From positions 62,001-126,000 of the forward strand of contig NZ_VITY01000002.1 in NCBI RefSeq assembly GCF_007993935.1: a DNA stretch of 64,000 bases, given 5' to 3'. The position numbers and the translations under genes are program-made. A model generated the notes under the pieces. It searched no databases. It was not told the origin of the DNA and was given only the letters and a program-made list of their open reading frames with translations. Of this stretch, positions 36,034 to 46,088 are shown in pieces. The first letter of the stretch is position 1. Every line of letters starts with the position of its first letter. This DNA is from Bradyrhizobium macuxiense (GTDB lineage: Bacteria; Pseudomonadota; Alphaproteobacteria; Rhizobiales; Xanthobacteraceae).

Positions 36034-37586
36034 CGATACGAATCTACGTTCCCCGCGATGCCGCGGCCGTCGCCGTCGGCGCCGACGAGGTCGCCCTCGC
36101 CTTCGCGCAGGCCGCAGCGGCGCGTGGCGCAGCAATCGAGATCGTCAGGAACGGCTCGCGCGGGCTGTGCTGGCTGGAGCCGATGGTTGAGCTTTCGACC
36201 GCGCAGGGCCGCATCGCATTCGGCCCGGTGACCGCGGCGGACGTGCCATCCCTGCTCGATGCGATGGCCGGCAATGGCCAGCATGCCCTGCGGCTTGGTG
36301 TCACGGACGAGATCCCCTGGCTGAAGCGCCAGACCCGGCTGACCTTCGCCCGCTGCGGTGTGGTCGATCCGCGCTCGGTCGACGACTACCGCGCCCATGG
36401 CGGCTACAAGGGTCTGGAGCGGACGCTGACGCTGAGCTCCGATCAGATCCTTGACGACGTCACTAGGTCCGGCCTGCGCGGCCGCGGCGGCGCCGGCTTC
36501 CCGACCGGCATCAAGTGGAAGACCGTGGCGCAGGCCAGCGCCGACCGCAAATACATCGTCTGCAACGCCGACGAAGGCGACAGCGGTACCTTCGCCGACC
36601 GCATGATCATGGAAGGCGACCCCTTCGTCGTCATCGAGGGCATGACGATCGCGGGTATCACGGTCGGCGCCACCAAGGGCTACATCTACATCCGCTCGGA
36701 ATATCCGCACGCGGTCGAGGCGATGAACGCGGCGATCGCAGGCGCGCGCCGCGCCGGCCTGCTCGGCAAGCGGATCGGCGGCTCTGCGCATGAGTTCGAT
36801 CTCGAAGTGCGGGTCGGCGCCGGCGCCTATGTCTGCGGCGAAGAGACCTCGCTCTTGGAAAGCCTCGAGGGCCGCCGCGGCATCGTGCGGGCCAAGCCGC
36901 CGCTGCCCGCGCATAAGGGCCTGTTCGGCCGCCCGAGCGTGATCAACAACGTGTTGTCGTTCGCGGCGATCCCCTTCATCCTCGACAGCGGCGCCAAGGC
37001 CTATGCCGATTTCGGCATGGGCCGCTCGCGCGGCACGATGCCGATCCAGCTCGCCGGCAACATCAAATATGGCGGGCTGTTCGAGACCGCGTTCGGCGTC
37101 ACGCTCGGCGAGCTCGTCGACGAGATCGGCGGCGGCACCTTCACCGGACGCGAGGTGCGCGCGGTGCAGGTCGGCGGCCCGCTCGGCGCCTACTTCCCCC
37201 GGGCGCTGTTCGACACGCCGTTCGACTACGAGGCGTTTGCCGCGCGCGACGGCCTGATCGGCCATGGCGGCATCGTGGTGTTCGACGACACCGTCGACAT
37301 GGTCAAGCAGGCGCGCTTCGCGATGGAGTTCTGCGCCATCGAATCCTGCGGCAAGTGCACGCCGTGCCGGATCGGTTCGACCCGCGGCGTCGAGACCATC
37401 AACAAGGTCATCAACGGCGAGCGCGTCGCGGAAAACCTCGCCGTGATCGAAGACCTCTGCAACACCATGAAGTTCGGCTCGCTGTGCGCGCTCGGCGGCT
37501 TCACGCCCTACCCCGTGATGAGCGCACTGAAACACTTCCGGGAAGATTTCGGTCCCGCACCGGCCCGGCTGCAGGCCGCGGAATAG
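36030..37586 (+). CDS. fdsB: FdsB, beta subunit of NAD-dependent formate dehydrogenase
   Basis: The 518-residue NuoF-like subunit binds FMN, NAD and a [4Fe-4S] cluster. The nucleotide region GRGGAGFPTGIKWK and the following NADEGDSGTFADR, and the cluster motif CGKCTPCRIG near residue 450, are plain. An extra N-terminal thioredoxin/ferredoxin-like region (about 1-115) is usual for FdsB. It overlaps fdsG by ATGA and precedes fdsA by 13 nt. Confidence 0.95.
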   Translation: MTIRIYVPRDAAAVAVGADEVALAFAQAAAARGAAIEIVRNGSRGLCWLEPMVELSTAQGRIAFGPVTAADVPSLLDAMAGNGQHALRLGVTDEIPWLKRQTRLTFARCGVVDPRSVDDYRAHGGYKGLERTLTLSSDQILDDVTRSGLRGRGGAGFPTGIKWKTVAQASADRKYIVCNADEGDSGTFADRMIMEGDPFVVIEGMTIAGITVGATKGYIYIRSEYPHAVEAMNAAIAGARRAGLLGKRIGGSAHEFDLEVRVGAGAYVCGEETSLLESLEGRRGIVRAKPPLPAHKGLFGRPSVINNVLSFAAIPFILDSGAKAYADFGMGRSRGTMPIQLAGNIKYGGLFETAFGVTLGELVDEIGGGTFTGREVRAVQVGGPLGAYFPRALFDTPFDYEAFAARDGLIGHGGIVVFDDTVDMVKQARFAMEFCAIESCGKCTPCRIGSTRGVETINKVINGERVAENLAVIEDLCNTMKFGSLCALGGFTPYPVMSALKHFREDFGPAPARLQAAE

Positions 37587-37599
37587 CAAGGAAATCACG

Positions 37600-40476
37600 A
37601 TGTCGCTGATCCAGGAAACCGATTTCGGCACGCCCAAATCCAAGTCCGAGACGATGGTCACGCTGACCATCGACGGCAATCAGATCACCGTGCCCGAGGG
37701 CACCTCGATCATGCGCGCGGCGATGGAAGCCGGCACCCAGATTCCAAAGCTCTGCGCGACCGACATGGTCGACGCCTTCGGTTCCTGCCGGCTCTGCCTG
37801 GTCGAGATCGAGGGCCGCGCCGGCACGCCGGCCTCCTGCACCACGCCGGTCATGCCCGGCCTCGTGGTGCACACCCAGAGCGAGCGGCTGAAGAAACTGC
37901 GCAAGGGCGTGATGGAGCTCTACATCTCCGACCATCCGCTGGACTGCCTGACCTGCGCCGCGAATGGCGACTGCGAATTGCAGGACATGGCGGGCGCCGT
38001 CGGCCTGCGCGACGTGCGCTACGGCTATGAGGGCGAGAACCACGTCTTCGCCAAATCGCACGGCTGCGAAAACGACAACTGGATGCCGAAGGATGAATCC
38101 AATCCGTACTTCACCTACGATCCCTCGAAGTGCATCGTCTGCTCGCGCTGCGTCCGCGCCTGCGAGGAGGTGCAAGGCACCTTCGCGCTGACGATTTCCG
38201 GCCGCGGCTTCGACAGCCGCGTCTCGCCCGGCATGAACGAGAGCTTCCTCGGCTCCGAATGCGTCTCCTGCGGCGCCTGCGTGCAGGCCTGCCCGACCGC
38301 GACGCTGACCGAGAAATCCGTGATCGAGATCGGCCAGCCCGAGCACTCGGTCGTCACCACCTGCGCCTATTGCGGCGTCGGCTGCGCCTTCAAGGCCGAA
38401 ATGCGCGGCGAGGAAGTGGTGCGCATGGTGCCGTGGAAGGACGGCAAGGCCAATCGCGGCCATTCCTGCGTCAAGGGCCGCTTCGCCTGGGGCTACACCA
38501 CCCACAGGGAGCGCATCCTGAAGCCGATGATCCGCGAACGGATCGAGGATCCCTGGCAGGAAGTGTCGTGGGACGAGGCGCTGAATTTCGCCGCCGCGAA
38601 ATTCAAGGGCATCCAGCAGAAATACGGCCGCGACGCGGTCGGCGGCATCACCTCGTCGCGCTGCACCAACGAAGAGACCTATCTGGTGCAGAAGCTGATC
38701 CGCGCCGGCTTCGGCAACAACAATGTCGACACCTGCGCCCGGGTCTGCCATTCGCCGACCGGCTACGGCCTGTCGCAGACCTACGGCACCTCGGCCGGTA
38801 CCCAGGATTTCGACTCGGTGGAGGACACCGACGTCGTGCTGATCATCGGCGCCAATCCGGCCTCGGCCCATCCGGTGTTCGCCTCGCGGCTGAAGAAGCG
38901 GTTGCGCCAGGGCGCCAAGCTGATCGTGATCGATCCGCGCCGCACCGAGATGGTGGAATCGCCGCATGTGAAGGCGCTGCATCTGCCGCTGATGCCCGGC
39001 ACCAACGTCGCCGTGCTCACCGCGCTGGCCCATGTCATCGTCACCGAAGGGCTCGCCGACGAGGCGTTCGTGCGCGAGCGCTGCGACTGGAGCGAGTTCG
39101 AGGACTGGGCCGCCTTCGTCGCCCAGGACAAGCACAGCCCCGAAGCCACCGCGATCATGACCGGCGTCGATCCGAATGATCTGCGCGAAGCGGCGCGGAT
39201 CTATGCCACCGGCGGCAACGGCGCGATCTATTACGGGCTCGGCGTCACCGAGCACAGCCAGGGCTCGACCACGGTGATCGCGATCGCCAACCTCGCGATG
39301 GCGACCGGCAATATCGGCCGGCCCGGCGTCGGCGTGAACCCGCTGCGCGGCCAGAACAACGTGCAGGGCTCCTGCGACATGGGCTCGTTCCCGCATGAGC
39401 TGCCGGGCTACCGCCACATCGCGGGCGATGCGGTGCGCGAGCAGTTCGAGGCGATGTGGAACGTCAAGCTCAACAACGAGCCGGGCCTGCGCATCCCCAA
39501 CATGTTCGATGCCGCGATCGAAGGCAGCTTCATGGGGCTCTACGTGCAGGGCGAGGACATCCTGCAGTCCGACCCGAACACCAAGCACGTGGTGGCGGCG
39601 CTGTCGGCGATGGAATGCGTCATCGTCCATGACCTCTTCCTGAACGAGACCGCGAACTACGCCCACGTCTTCCTGCCCGGCTCGACCTTCCTCGAGAAAG
39701 ACGGTACCTTCACCAATGCCGAACGCCGCATCCAGCGCGTCCGCAAGGTGATGACGCCGCTCAACGGCTATGCCGACTGGGAAGTGACGATCATGCTTGG
39801 CAAGGCGATGGGCTTCACGATGAACTACTCTCATCCGTCCGAGATCATGGACGAGATCGCCGCGTTGACGCCGACCTTCGCCGGCGTCTCCTACGCCAAG
39901 CTCGACGAGCTCGGCTCGGTGCAGTGGCCCTGCAACGAGAAGGCGCCGGAAGGCACCCCGGTGATGCATATCGGCGGCTTCGTGCGCGGCAAGGGCAAGT
40001 TCATCCTCACCGAATACATCGCGACCGACGAACGCACCGGCCCGCGCTACCCGCTGCTGCTCACCACTGGGCGCATCCTCAGCCAGTACAATGTCGGCGC
40101 GCAGACCCGCCGCACCGAGAACGTGGTGTGGCACGCCGAGGACCGGCTCGAGATCCATCCGCACGACGCCGAGCAGCGCGGCGTGCGCGACGGCGACTGG
40201 GTGCGGCTGACGAGCCGCGCCGGCGAGACCACGCTGCGCGCCGAGATCACCGACCGCGTGGCGCCAGGCGTGGTCTACACCACGTTCCACCATCCGGACA
40301 CCCAGGCCAACGTCATCACGACCGACTTCTCGGACTGGGCGACCAACTGTCCGGAGTATAAGGTCACCGCCGTGCAGATCTCGCCGTCGAACGGTCCGTC
40401 CGATTGGCAGAAGGCCTATGACGAACAGGCACGCAACTCGCGCCGCATCGCGCCTGTCGTGGAAGCCGCGGAGTAA
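37600..40476 (+). CDS. fdsA: FdsA, catalytic alpha subunit of NAD-dependent formate dehydrogenase
   Basis: This 958-residue molybdenum enzyme oxidises formate. A NuoG-like N-terminal region binds several Fe-S clusters (CATD...CRLC, CLTCAANGDC, CIVCSRCVRAC, CVSCGACVQACP). The molybdopterin domains start at about 255 with the CAYCGVGC cluster motif. Cys383-His384 in ARVCHSPT are the expected Mo ligand and acid-base residue, so cysteine and not selenocysteine is used. AAGGAA precedes ATG 37600. Formate released by Frc is its likely substrate. Confidence 0.97.
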   Translation: MSLIQETDFGTPKSKSETMVTLTIDGNQITVPEGTSIMRAAMEAGTQIPKLCATDMVDAFGSCRLCLVEIEGRAGTPASCTTPVMPGLVVHTQSERLKKLRKGVMELYISDHPLDCLTCAANGDCELQDMAGAVGLRDVRYGYEGENHVFAKSHGCENDNWMPKDESNPYFTYDPSKCIVCSRCVRACEEVQGTFALTISGRGFDSRVSPGMNESFLGSECVSCGACVQACPTATLTEKSVIEIGQPEHSVVTTCAYCGVGCAFKAEMRGEEVVRMVPWKDGKANRGHSCVKGRFAWGYTTHRERILKPMIRERIEDPWQEVSWDEALNFAAAKFKGIQQKYGRDAVGGITSSRCTNEETYLVQKLIRAGFGNNNVDTCARVCHSPTGYGLSQTYGTSAGTQDFDSVEDTDVVLIIGANPASAHPVFASRLKKRLRQGAKLIVIDPRRTEMVESPHVKALHLPLMPGTNVAVLTALAHVIVTEGLADEAFVRERCDWSEFEDWAAFVAQDKHSPEATAIMTGVDPNDLREAARIYATGGNGAIYYGLGVTEHSQGSTTVIAIANLAMATGNIGRPGVGVNPLRGQNNVQGSCDMGSFPHELPGYRHIAGDAVREQFEAMWNVKLNNEPGLRIPNMFDAAIEGSFMGLYVQGEDILQSDPNTKHVVAALSAMECVIVHDLFLNETANYAHVFLPGSTFLEKDGTFTNAERRIQRVRKVMTPLNGYADWEVTIMLGKAMGFTMNYSHPSEIMDEIAALTPTFAGVSYAKLDELGSVQWPCNEKAPEGTPVMHIGGFVRGKGKFILTEYIATDERTGPRYPLLLTTGRILSQYNVGAQTRRTENVVWHAEDRLEIHPHDAEQRGVRDGDWVRLTSRAGETTLRAEITDRVAPGVVYTTFHHPDTQANVITTDFSDWATNCPEYKVTAVQISPSNGPSDWQKAYDEQARNSRRIAPVVEAAE

Positions 40477-40478
40477 CG

Positions 40479-41315
40479 ATGCGCGAGCCCGTCCACAAGG
40501 CGATCCGGAAGGTCTGGCGCGACGGCGTCTTCAGCGAGGGCGCGCGCCTGATCCCGGAGGAGACGCCGCTGGCGCTGACCTATAATGGCGGCACCTATGC
40601 CGTGATGATGGGCTCGCCCGAGGATCTCGGCGACTTCGCTGTCGGATTCAGCCTGAGCGAAGGCATCGTGCAATCCGTCGACGATATCGAGACCCTCGAC
40701 ATCGTCGAGCTCGACGACGGCATCGAGCTGCGGATGTGGCTCGGGCCCCACAAGGCGGCGCGGATCGCCGAGCGGCGCCGCAACATCGCCGGCCCGACCG
40801 GCTGCGGCCTGTGCGGGCTCGATTCGATCAGCGAGGCGGTGCGGCCGGCCGCGGTGGTGCCGGCGGGCCGCGTGTTCTCGCCGCGCGAGATCATGGCCGC
40901 GGTGGCGGCGGTGGCGCCGCTGCAGGAGATCAACCACCAGACCCGCGCGGTGCACGCCGCCGCGTTCTGGACCGCCGCGCGCGGCATCGTGGCGCTGCGC
41001 GAGGATGTCGGCCGGCACAACGCGCTCGACAAGCTCGCCGGCGCGCTGGCCCGCGACAAGATCGTCGCCAGCGACGGCATTGTGCTGCTGACCAGCCGCG
41101 TCTCGGTCGAAATGGTGCAGAAGACCGCCGCGATCGGCGCGCCGCTGATTGCAGCCGTGTCGGCGCCGACAGCGCTTGCGGTACGGATGGCGGATGCCGC
41201 CGGCATCACGCTCGCCGCGATCGCCCGCGCCGATGGATTTGAGATCTTTACCCATCCGGAACGCGTCACAGGCGCGGTGCCCGGCAAGGAGTCCGCCTAT
41301 GTCGTCGTCGCCTGA
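40479..41315 (+). CDS. fdhD: FdhD/FdsC sulfurtransferase for formate dehydrogenase maturation
   Basis: The 278-residue protein delivers sulfur to the bis-MGD cofactor of FdsA. The active-site loop GPTGCGLCG (Cys109 and Cys112) is present, as are the FSLSEGI and REDVGRHNA family motifs. It starts 2 nt after the fdsA stop and overlaps fdsD by 17 nt, within the fds operon. Confidence 0.95.
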   Translation: MREPVHKAIRKVWRDGVFSEGARLIPEETPLALTYNGGTYAVMMGSPEDLGDFAVGFSLSEGIVQSVDDIETLDIVELDDGIELRMWLGPHKAARIAERRRNIAGPTGCGLCGLDSISEAVRPAAVVPAGRVFSPREIMAAVAAVAPLQEINHQTRAVHAAAFWTAARGIVALREDVGRHNALDKLAGALARDKIVASDGIVLLTSRVSVEMVQKTAAIGAPLIAAVSAPTALAVRMADAAGITLAAIARADGFEIFTHPERVTGAVPGKESAYVVVA

Positions 41316-41520
41316 CAAACTGGTCTATATGGCGAACCAGATCGGGAAGTTCTTCCAGAGCCAGGGGCACGACCGCGCCGTGCAGGGCATCTCCGAGCAC
41401 ATCTGGAAGTTCTGGGACCCGCGGATGCGCAAGCAGATCTTCGCCCATCTCGACGCCGGCGGCGCCGGCCTCGAGCCCGACGTCCGCGATGCGCTGCTCA
41501 AGCTGAAGCTGCAGGCGTAG
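41299..41520 (+). CDS. fdsD: FdsD, delta subunit of NAD-dependent formate dehydrogenase
   Basis: This 73-residue protein (MSSSPDKLVYMANQIGKFF to the end) is the small FdsD subunit needed for formate dehydrogenase activity or assembly. AAGGAG lies 7 nt before the ATG, inside the end of fdhD. It is the last gene of the operon; a family B repeat follows 23 nt later. Confidence 0.93.
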   Translation: MSSSPDKLVYMANQIGKFFQSQGHDRAVQGISEHIWKFWDPRMRKQIFAHLDAGGAGLEPDVRDALLKLKLQA

Positions 41521-41543
41521 TCGGCCGCGCCCTGCTCTATCAC

Positions 41544-41650
41544 CGTCACCCTGAGGAGCGCGCTCTTGCGCGCGTCTCGAAGGGTCGACGGCCCGGCTGG
41601 TGGCCGTGCATCCTTCGAGACGCCGCTACGCGGCTCCTCAGGACGACGGG
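41544..41650. repeat. Palindromic dispersed repeat, family B, copy 2
   Basis: It opens CGTCACCCTGAGGAGCGCG and closes CGGCTCCTCAGGACGACGG, with inner TCTCGAAGGGTCGACGGCC and CCTTCGAGACG. It lies between the convergent fds operon and glnE and may act as a two-way transcription stop. Confidence 0.8.
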
Positions 41651-41673
41651 ATTAGCTTTAGCTCACGGTTCGG

Positions 41674-44637
41674 TTAACCCCCGCCCACGATCGCGTTGAA
41701 GACGCGGCGCACTTCGCTTTGCGTCTCGCGCAGGCGCGCCTCCAGCGCGGAGAAATCCGGCGTGTCGCCGGCCCGCGCCATCACGCGCAGCAGGTCTTCG
41801 CCCGCGGTCTCCGGATTGAACTTGCCGGTGACGCACAGCCGCAGGATCTGCGTCAGGTCATGATAGAGCCGCGCCGCCGAGCGCAGGATCTCGGCCTCGG
41901 ACTGGCCGAGCAGGCCGAGCTTGGCGGCATTGTCGAGCACTTGAAGCGTCGAGACGCTGAGGATCTCCGGCTTCACCGAAGCATGTGCGAGCTGGAGATG
42001 CTGCGCGATGAAATCGATGTCGACGAGCCCGCCGGCGGCGAGCTTGAGGTCCCAGACATCATCCTCGCCCTTCTCCAGCGCGATCGCGCGCCGCATGTCG
42101 GCAACGTCAGCCGCGGTCGATGCCGCATCGCGCGGTCTCGTCAGCACGCTGCGGATGATCGCCTCGATCCTCTCGCGGAATTCCGGCGACGACGAGATCA
42201 CGCGGGCGCGGGTCAGCGCCATGTGCTCCCAGGTCCACGCCTCGCGCTCCTGATAGTCTGCGAACGCATCGATGCGCGAGGCGACCGGGCCGGCACGGCC
42301 GGACGGGCGCAGCCGCATGTCGACCTCGTAGAGCACGCCGTAATTGGTCCGGGTCGTGAAGGCGCTGATCAGGCGCTGGGTGAAGCGGGCAAAATACTGC
42401 GCGCCGTGCAGCGAGCGTTCGCCGTCGGAATCCGGCGCCTCGCTGTCGAAATCGTAGAGCGTGATCAGATCGAGGTCGGAGGACGCCGTCATCTCGCGGC
42501 TGCCGAGCCGGCCCATCGCGACGATCGCGGTCTCCTGCCCCTTGATCCGGCCGTATTGCGCGGCGAACTGGTCGGTGACGAGGCCGTGCACGGTGTGCAC
42601 GATCCCCTCCGCGACATCGGCAAAGGCCGTGCTGGCGTGCTGCGCCGACACCGTGCCGGACAGGATCCGCGTGCCGATCAGGAACAGGCTCTCCTGGCCG
42701 AACAACCTCAGACGATCGAGGAAGTCCTCGTAGGACGAGGCATCCTGCAAGGTGGTGGCAAGCCGCTCCGACAGCTCTTTCTTGTCCGGCATCGCGCCGA
42801 AGAAGCGCGGATCGACCAGGCCATCCATGATCTGCGGCTGCCGCGCCAGCATGTCGCCGAGCCGCGGCGCAGCGCCAAGGATCAGCGCCACCAGCGCGAC
42901 GAAATCGCGGTTCTGGCTGAGCAGCGAGATCAGCCGCCCGCCCCGTTGCAGCGCGCCGAGGAAACGGTCGAATGCCACAACCGCGTCGTCGGGCTCCTCG
43001 GCATGCGCGAGGCCGTCGATCAGGCCGGGAATGAATTCGAGGAATGCCGCCCGCGTCGCCTCGACGCGCAGCGCGCGATAATCGCCCTCGATCCATTGCT
43101 GCACGGTGCCGGCCACCGCAACGGGCTTTTTGAAGCCGAGTTGGGCGAGATGCTCGATCAGGCGGCCGTCTTCGGGCCCGGCGCCATAGTCGATATCCGG
43201 CAGCTTCGCCGTGCCGGTCGGATCGTCGCCCTCGAACAGCTTGCCGTAGTGGTTCTGCACGATCTTGAGCTGACCGAGCAGATCACTGGCGAAGGCCTCG
43301 CGATTCTCGTAGCCGAAGAAATGCGCGAAGCGCTCGACGTCCTCAGGCGCTTCGGGCAGCGAATGGGTCTGCTCGTCGGCGATCATCTGCAGCCGGTGCT
43401 CGACCCGGCGCAGGAATTCATAGGCCGTCGTCAGCTCGTCGCGTGCCTCGTAAGTGATCCAGTTGCTGTTGGCGAGCACATTGAGCGCCTCCAGCGTCGG
43501 CCGCACCCGCAGCTCGGGATGGCGGCCGCCGGCGATCAGCTGCTGGGTCTGGGCGAAGAACTCGATCTCGCGGATGCCGCCGCGGCCGACCTTGACGTTG
43601 TGCCCCTCGACCGAGATCTCGCTCTGGCCGCGATAGGTCTGCATCTGCCGCTTCATGTCGTGGACGTCGGCGAGCGCGGCAAAATCCAGGTGCTTGCGCC
43701 AGACGAACGGCGCGAGCTCGGCGATCAGCGCCTCGCCCGCCCTGGGATCGCCGGCGCAAGGCCGCGCCTTGATCATCGCGGCGCGCTCCCAGGTGCGCCC
43801 TTCGCGTTCGTAGTAGTGCAAGGCCGCATCGGTCGAGATCGCGACCTGGGTCGAGGCCGGGTCCGGGCGCAGCCTGAGATCGACCCGGAACACATAGCCC
43901 TCGCCCGAGCGCTGCTGCAGCATCCGCGCCATCGCCTGGGTGACGCGGACGAAGAACGGCTGCGGCTCGATATCCTCGGCAAGCGAGGTCGCCGTGCGAT
44001 CGAAGAACACGATCAGGTCGATGTCGCTGGAATAGTTCAGCTCGCCCGCGCCCATCTTGCCCATCGCAAGCACGATCAGGCCGGAGCCGACTTCCGGATG
44101 CTCGGGATCGACGGCGGTCATCCGGCCGCGGGCGACTTCCTGCCGGAACAGATAGCGCAGCGCCGACTGCACCGAATTCACCGCGATGTCGGTCAGCGCC
44201 GCCGTCACCCGCATCACCGGCCAGACGCCGCCGATGTCGCACAGTGCGATCATCAGCGCGGCCTCCGCCTTCATGCGGCGAAGCAGCACCATCACGTCGG
44301 CCTCGCTGCCGGCGGCGAGCACATCGCGCGAGGTGGTCTCGATCAGGCCGGCCAGATGCGACTCGGGGTCGCATGACAGGATCCGGATCAGCCGCCCGGC
44401 ATCGGCGCGCACGAGCTCGAACAGATAGGGCGAGAACTCGGCGATGCCGCGCAGGATGTCCCGTGCGAACGGATGCTCCAGCAAGGCTGCGAGCGCGGCC
44501 GATCGCGCCGGCTCGAGCTCGGCGAACCAGTCAGTCAGGCGCTGATCGGCGGATTCGGGCGCGGCGACACGCGGTCCATCCGCGAACCGCGCGGCCAGAC
44601 AGTGTCGATCCGCGTTTCCCGGCGCGGCGGCATTCAT
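41674..44637 (-). CDS. glnE: Glutamine synthetase adenylyltransferase/deadenylase
   Basis: This 987-residue bifunctional enzyme adds and removes AMP on glutamine synthetase in response to nitrogen status through PII. Two nucleotidyltransferase domains are seen: the N-terminal one with NYSSDIDLIVFFD (deadenylation half, about 195-210) and the C-terminal one with TASSDLDLITLYD (about 730-745). Each is followed by a helical regulatory domain. Its ATG overlaps the stop of the sensor kinase gene (ATGA), so it is part of that operon. Confidence 0.96.
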   Translation of the reverse strand: MNAAAPGNADRHCLAARFADGPRVAAPESADQRLTDWFAELEPARSAALAALLEHPFARDILRGIAEFSPYLFELVRADAGRLIRILSCDPESHLAGLIETTSRDVLAAGSEADVMVLLRRMKAEAALMIALCDIGGVWPVMRVTAALTDIAVNSVQSALRYLFRQEVARGRMTAVDPEHPEVGSGLIVLAMGKMGAGELNYSSDIDLIVFFDRTATSLAEDIEPQPFFVRVTQAMARMLQQRSGEGYVFRVDLRLRPDPASTQVAISTDAALHYYEREGRTWERAAMIKARPCAGDPRAGEALIAELAPFVWRKHLDFAALADVHDMKRQMQTYRGQSEISVEGHNVKVGRGGIREIEFFAQTQQLIAGGRHPELRVRPTLEALNVLANSNWITYEARDELTTAYEFLRRVEHRLQMIADEQTHSLPEAPEDVERFAHFFGYENREAFASDLLGQLKIVQNHYGKLFEGDDPTGTAKLPDIDYGAGPEDGRLIEHLAQLGFKKPVAVAGTVQQWIEGDYRALRVEATRAAFLEFIPGLIDGLAHAEEPDDAVVAFDRFLGALQRGGRLISLLSQNRDFVALVALILGAAPRLGDMLARQPQIMDGLVDPRFFGAMPDKKELSERLATTLQDASSYEDFLDRLRLFGQESLFLIGTRILSGTVSAQHASTAFADVAEGIVHTVHGLVTDQFAAQYGRIKGQETAIVAMGRLGSREMTASSDLDLITLYDFDSEAPDSDGERSLHGAQYFARFTQRLISAFTTRTNYGVLYEVDMRLRPSGRAGPVASRIDAFADYQEREAWTWEHMALTRARVISSSPEFRERIEAIIRSVLTRPRDAASTAADVADMRRAIALEKGEDDVWDLKLAAGGLVDIDFIAQHLQLAHASVKPEILSVSTLQVLDNAAKLGLLGQSEAEILRSAARLYHDLTQILRLCVTGKFNPETAGEDLLRVMARAGDTPDFSALEARLRETQSEVRRVFNAIVGGG

Positions 44638-46088
44638 GCCGCCTTCTGTGGCACATCCTGCGTTTGAGCCGCAAGCCTGTCACTGCCGCCCGCCCGTGCG
44701 GGCAGCACCAGGGTGGCCACCAGCCCGGGATGGGCATCGCCGAGCCGCAGCTCGCCGCCATGGAGCGTGGCGACCGCCGAGGCCAAGCTGAGGCCGAGAC
44801 CGGAACCGGGTAGGGTGCGGCTCGCCTCGAGCCGGACGAAGCGCTCCACCGCGTGCTTGCGATCGCCCTCGGGGATACCAGGACCGTGGTCGGTGACGCT
44901 GAGCAGGACCTGATCGCCCTCGCGCCGCGCCTCGATCAGGATCTCCCGCGCATCCGCCTTCATCGGCTCGACGCCGGCGTCGGGCTTGCCATATTTGATG
45001 GCGTTCTCGACCAGGTTGGCGACCGCCTGGCTGATCAATTCGCGGTTGCCGTGAATCGGCGCCGGCGCGGTCTTCACCTGCAGCGTCATGCCGTCGTCCT
45101 CGGCCAGCGGCTCGTACAATTCGTGGATGCCGTTGGCGACGTCGGCACCGTCGAAATCGTCCATGTTGCCGCGCGCCTGGCCGGACTCGGCGCGTGCGAT
45201 CATCAACAGCGCGTTGAAGGTGCGGATCAGCCCGTCGGATTCCTCGATCGTCCGCTCCAGCGCGGCGCGGTAGTCGGCCTCGCTATCCGACCGTGCCAGC
45301 GCCTCCTCGGCGCGGTTGCGCAACCGCGTCAGCGGCGTCTTGAGGTCGTGGGCGATGTTGTCGGACACCTCCTTCAGCCCCGTCATCAGCGCCTCGATGC
45401 GCTCCAGCATGGCATTGAGATTTTCCGCGAGACGGTCGAGCTCGTCGCCGCTGCGGCCGACCGGCAGCCGGCCTGTGAGATCGCCCGCCATGATGCGCCT
45501 GGTGGTGCCGGTCATGGCGTCGATCCGGTGCAGCACGCGGCGGGCGACGAAGATACCACCGCCGATGCCGAGCACGACCACGACGAGGATCGACCATTGC
45601 GCGGCCTTGGCGACGATGCCGAACAGCCGCCGCCGCTCCTCGAGGTCGCGCCCGACCAGGAGACGGAAGCCATTGTCCATCTCGGCGACCCGCACCAGCG
45701 CGCGATGATCGGTCTTGTCCTGGTCGTCGATCCGGCGATAGGCGGTCTCGCTCCAGCCCTGGACGCTCATCACGCCCGGCGCCAGCGAGCCGACATTGCC
45801 GGCCAGCGCCTGCCCGTTCGGCGCGGTCAGGAGATAGAGGTTGGCGCCTGGCCGCAGCGCCCGATTGCCCATGGTGGTCAGTAGCCCATGCAGGCCGCGG
45901 CGGTTATAGATGGACGTGATCTCGCCGATCTCGACGTTGACGGTCGTCGTGATCTGCTCGGTGATCAGCCGCCGCGTGTTCCAGGCGAAGTAAGCCAGCA
46001 GCGAGGCGGCGAACAGCGCGAACAGGAACAGATAGACCAGCGTCAGCCGAAACGCCGTGGTCCGGATCAGTTTACCGAATGCCGTCAC
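44634..46088 (-). CDS. Membrane sensor histidine kinase with HAMP domain
   Basis: The 484-residue kinase has two membrane helices (about 15-36 and 164-184), a periplasmic sensing domain between them, HAMP (about 185-237), HisKA with His247 (NIAHDLKTPLTRL) and HATPase with NLVENAIKYG and GSGLGLSLA. The start is a GTG at 46088 inside the end of the response regulator gene (17-nt overlap). It is coupled to glnE downstream. The signal is not known; the nearby degP gene suggests envelope stress, which is inference. Confidence 0.9.
   Translation of the reverse strand: MTAFGKLIRTTAFRLTLVYLFLFALFAASLLAYFAWNTRRLITEQITTTVNVEIGEITSIYNRRGLHGLLTTMGNRALRPGANLYLLTAPNGQALAGNVGSLAPGVMSVQGWSETAYRRIDDQDKTDHRALVRVAEMDNGFRLLVGRDLEERRRLFGIVAKAAQWSILVVVVLGIGGGIFVARRVLHRIDAMTGTTRRIMAGDLTGRLPVGRSGDELDRLAENLNAMLERIEALMTGLKEVSDNIAHDLKTPLTRLRNRAEEALARSDSEADYRAALERTIEESDGLIRTFNALLMIARAESGQARGNMDDFDGADVANGIHELYEPLAEDDGMTLQVKTAPAPIHGNRELISQAVANLVENAIKYGKPDAGVEPMKADAREILIEARREGDQVLLSVTDHGPGIPEGDRKHAVERFVRLEASRTLPGSGLGLSLASAVATLHGGELRLGDAHPGLVATLVLPARAGGSDRLAAQTQDVPQKAA

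Noticed and set aside
37501..40293. 930-codon open frame opposite fdsA
   Set aside because: Exactly antisense to the formate dehydrogenase subunit; no recognisable domain.
41719..44376. 885-codon open frame opposite glnE
   Set aside because: Antisense to glnE with Arg/Asp/Leu-rich translation and no ribosome site.
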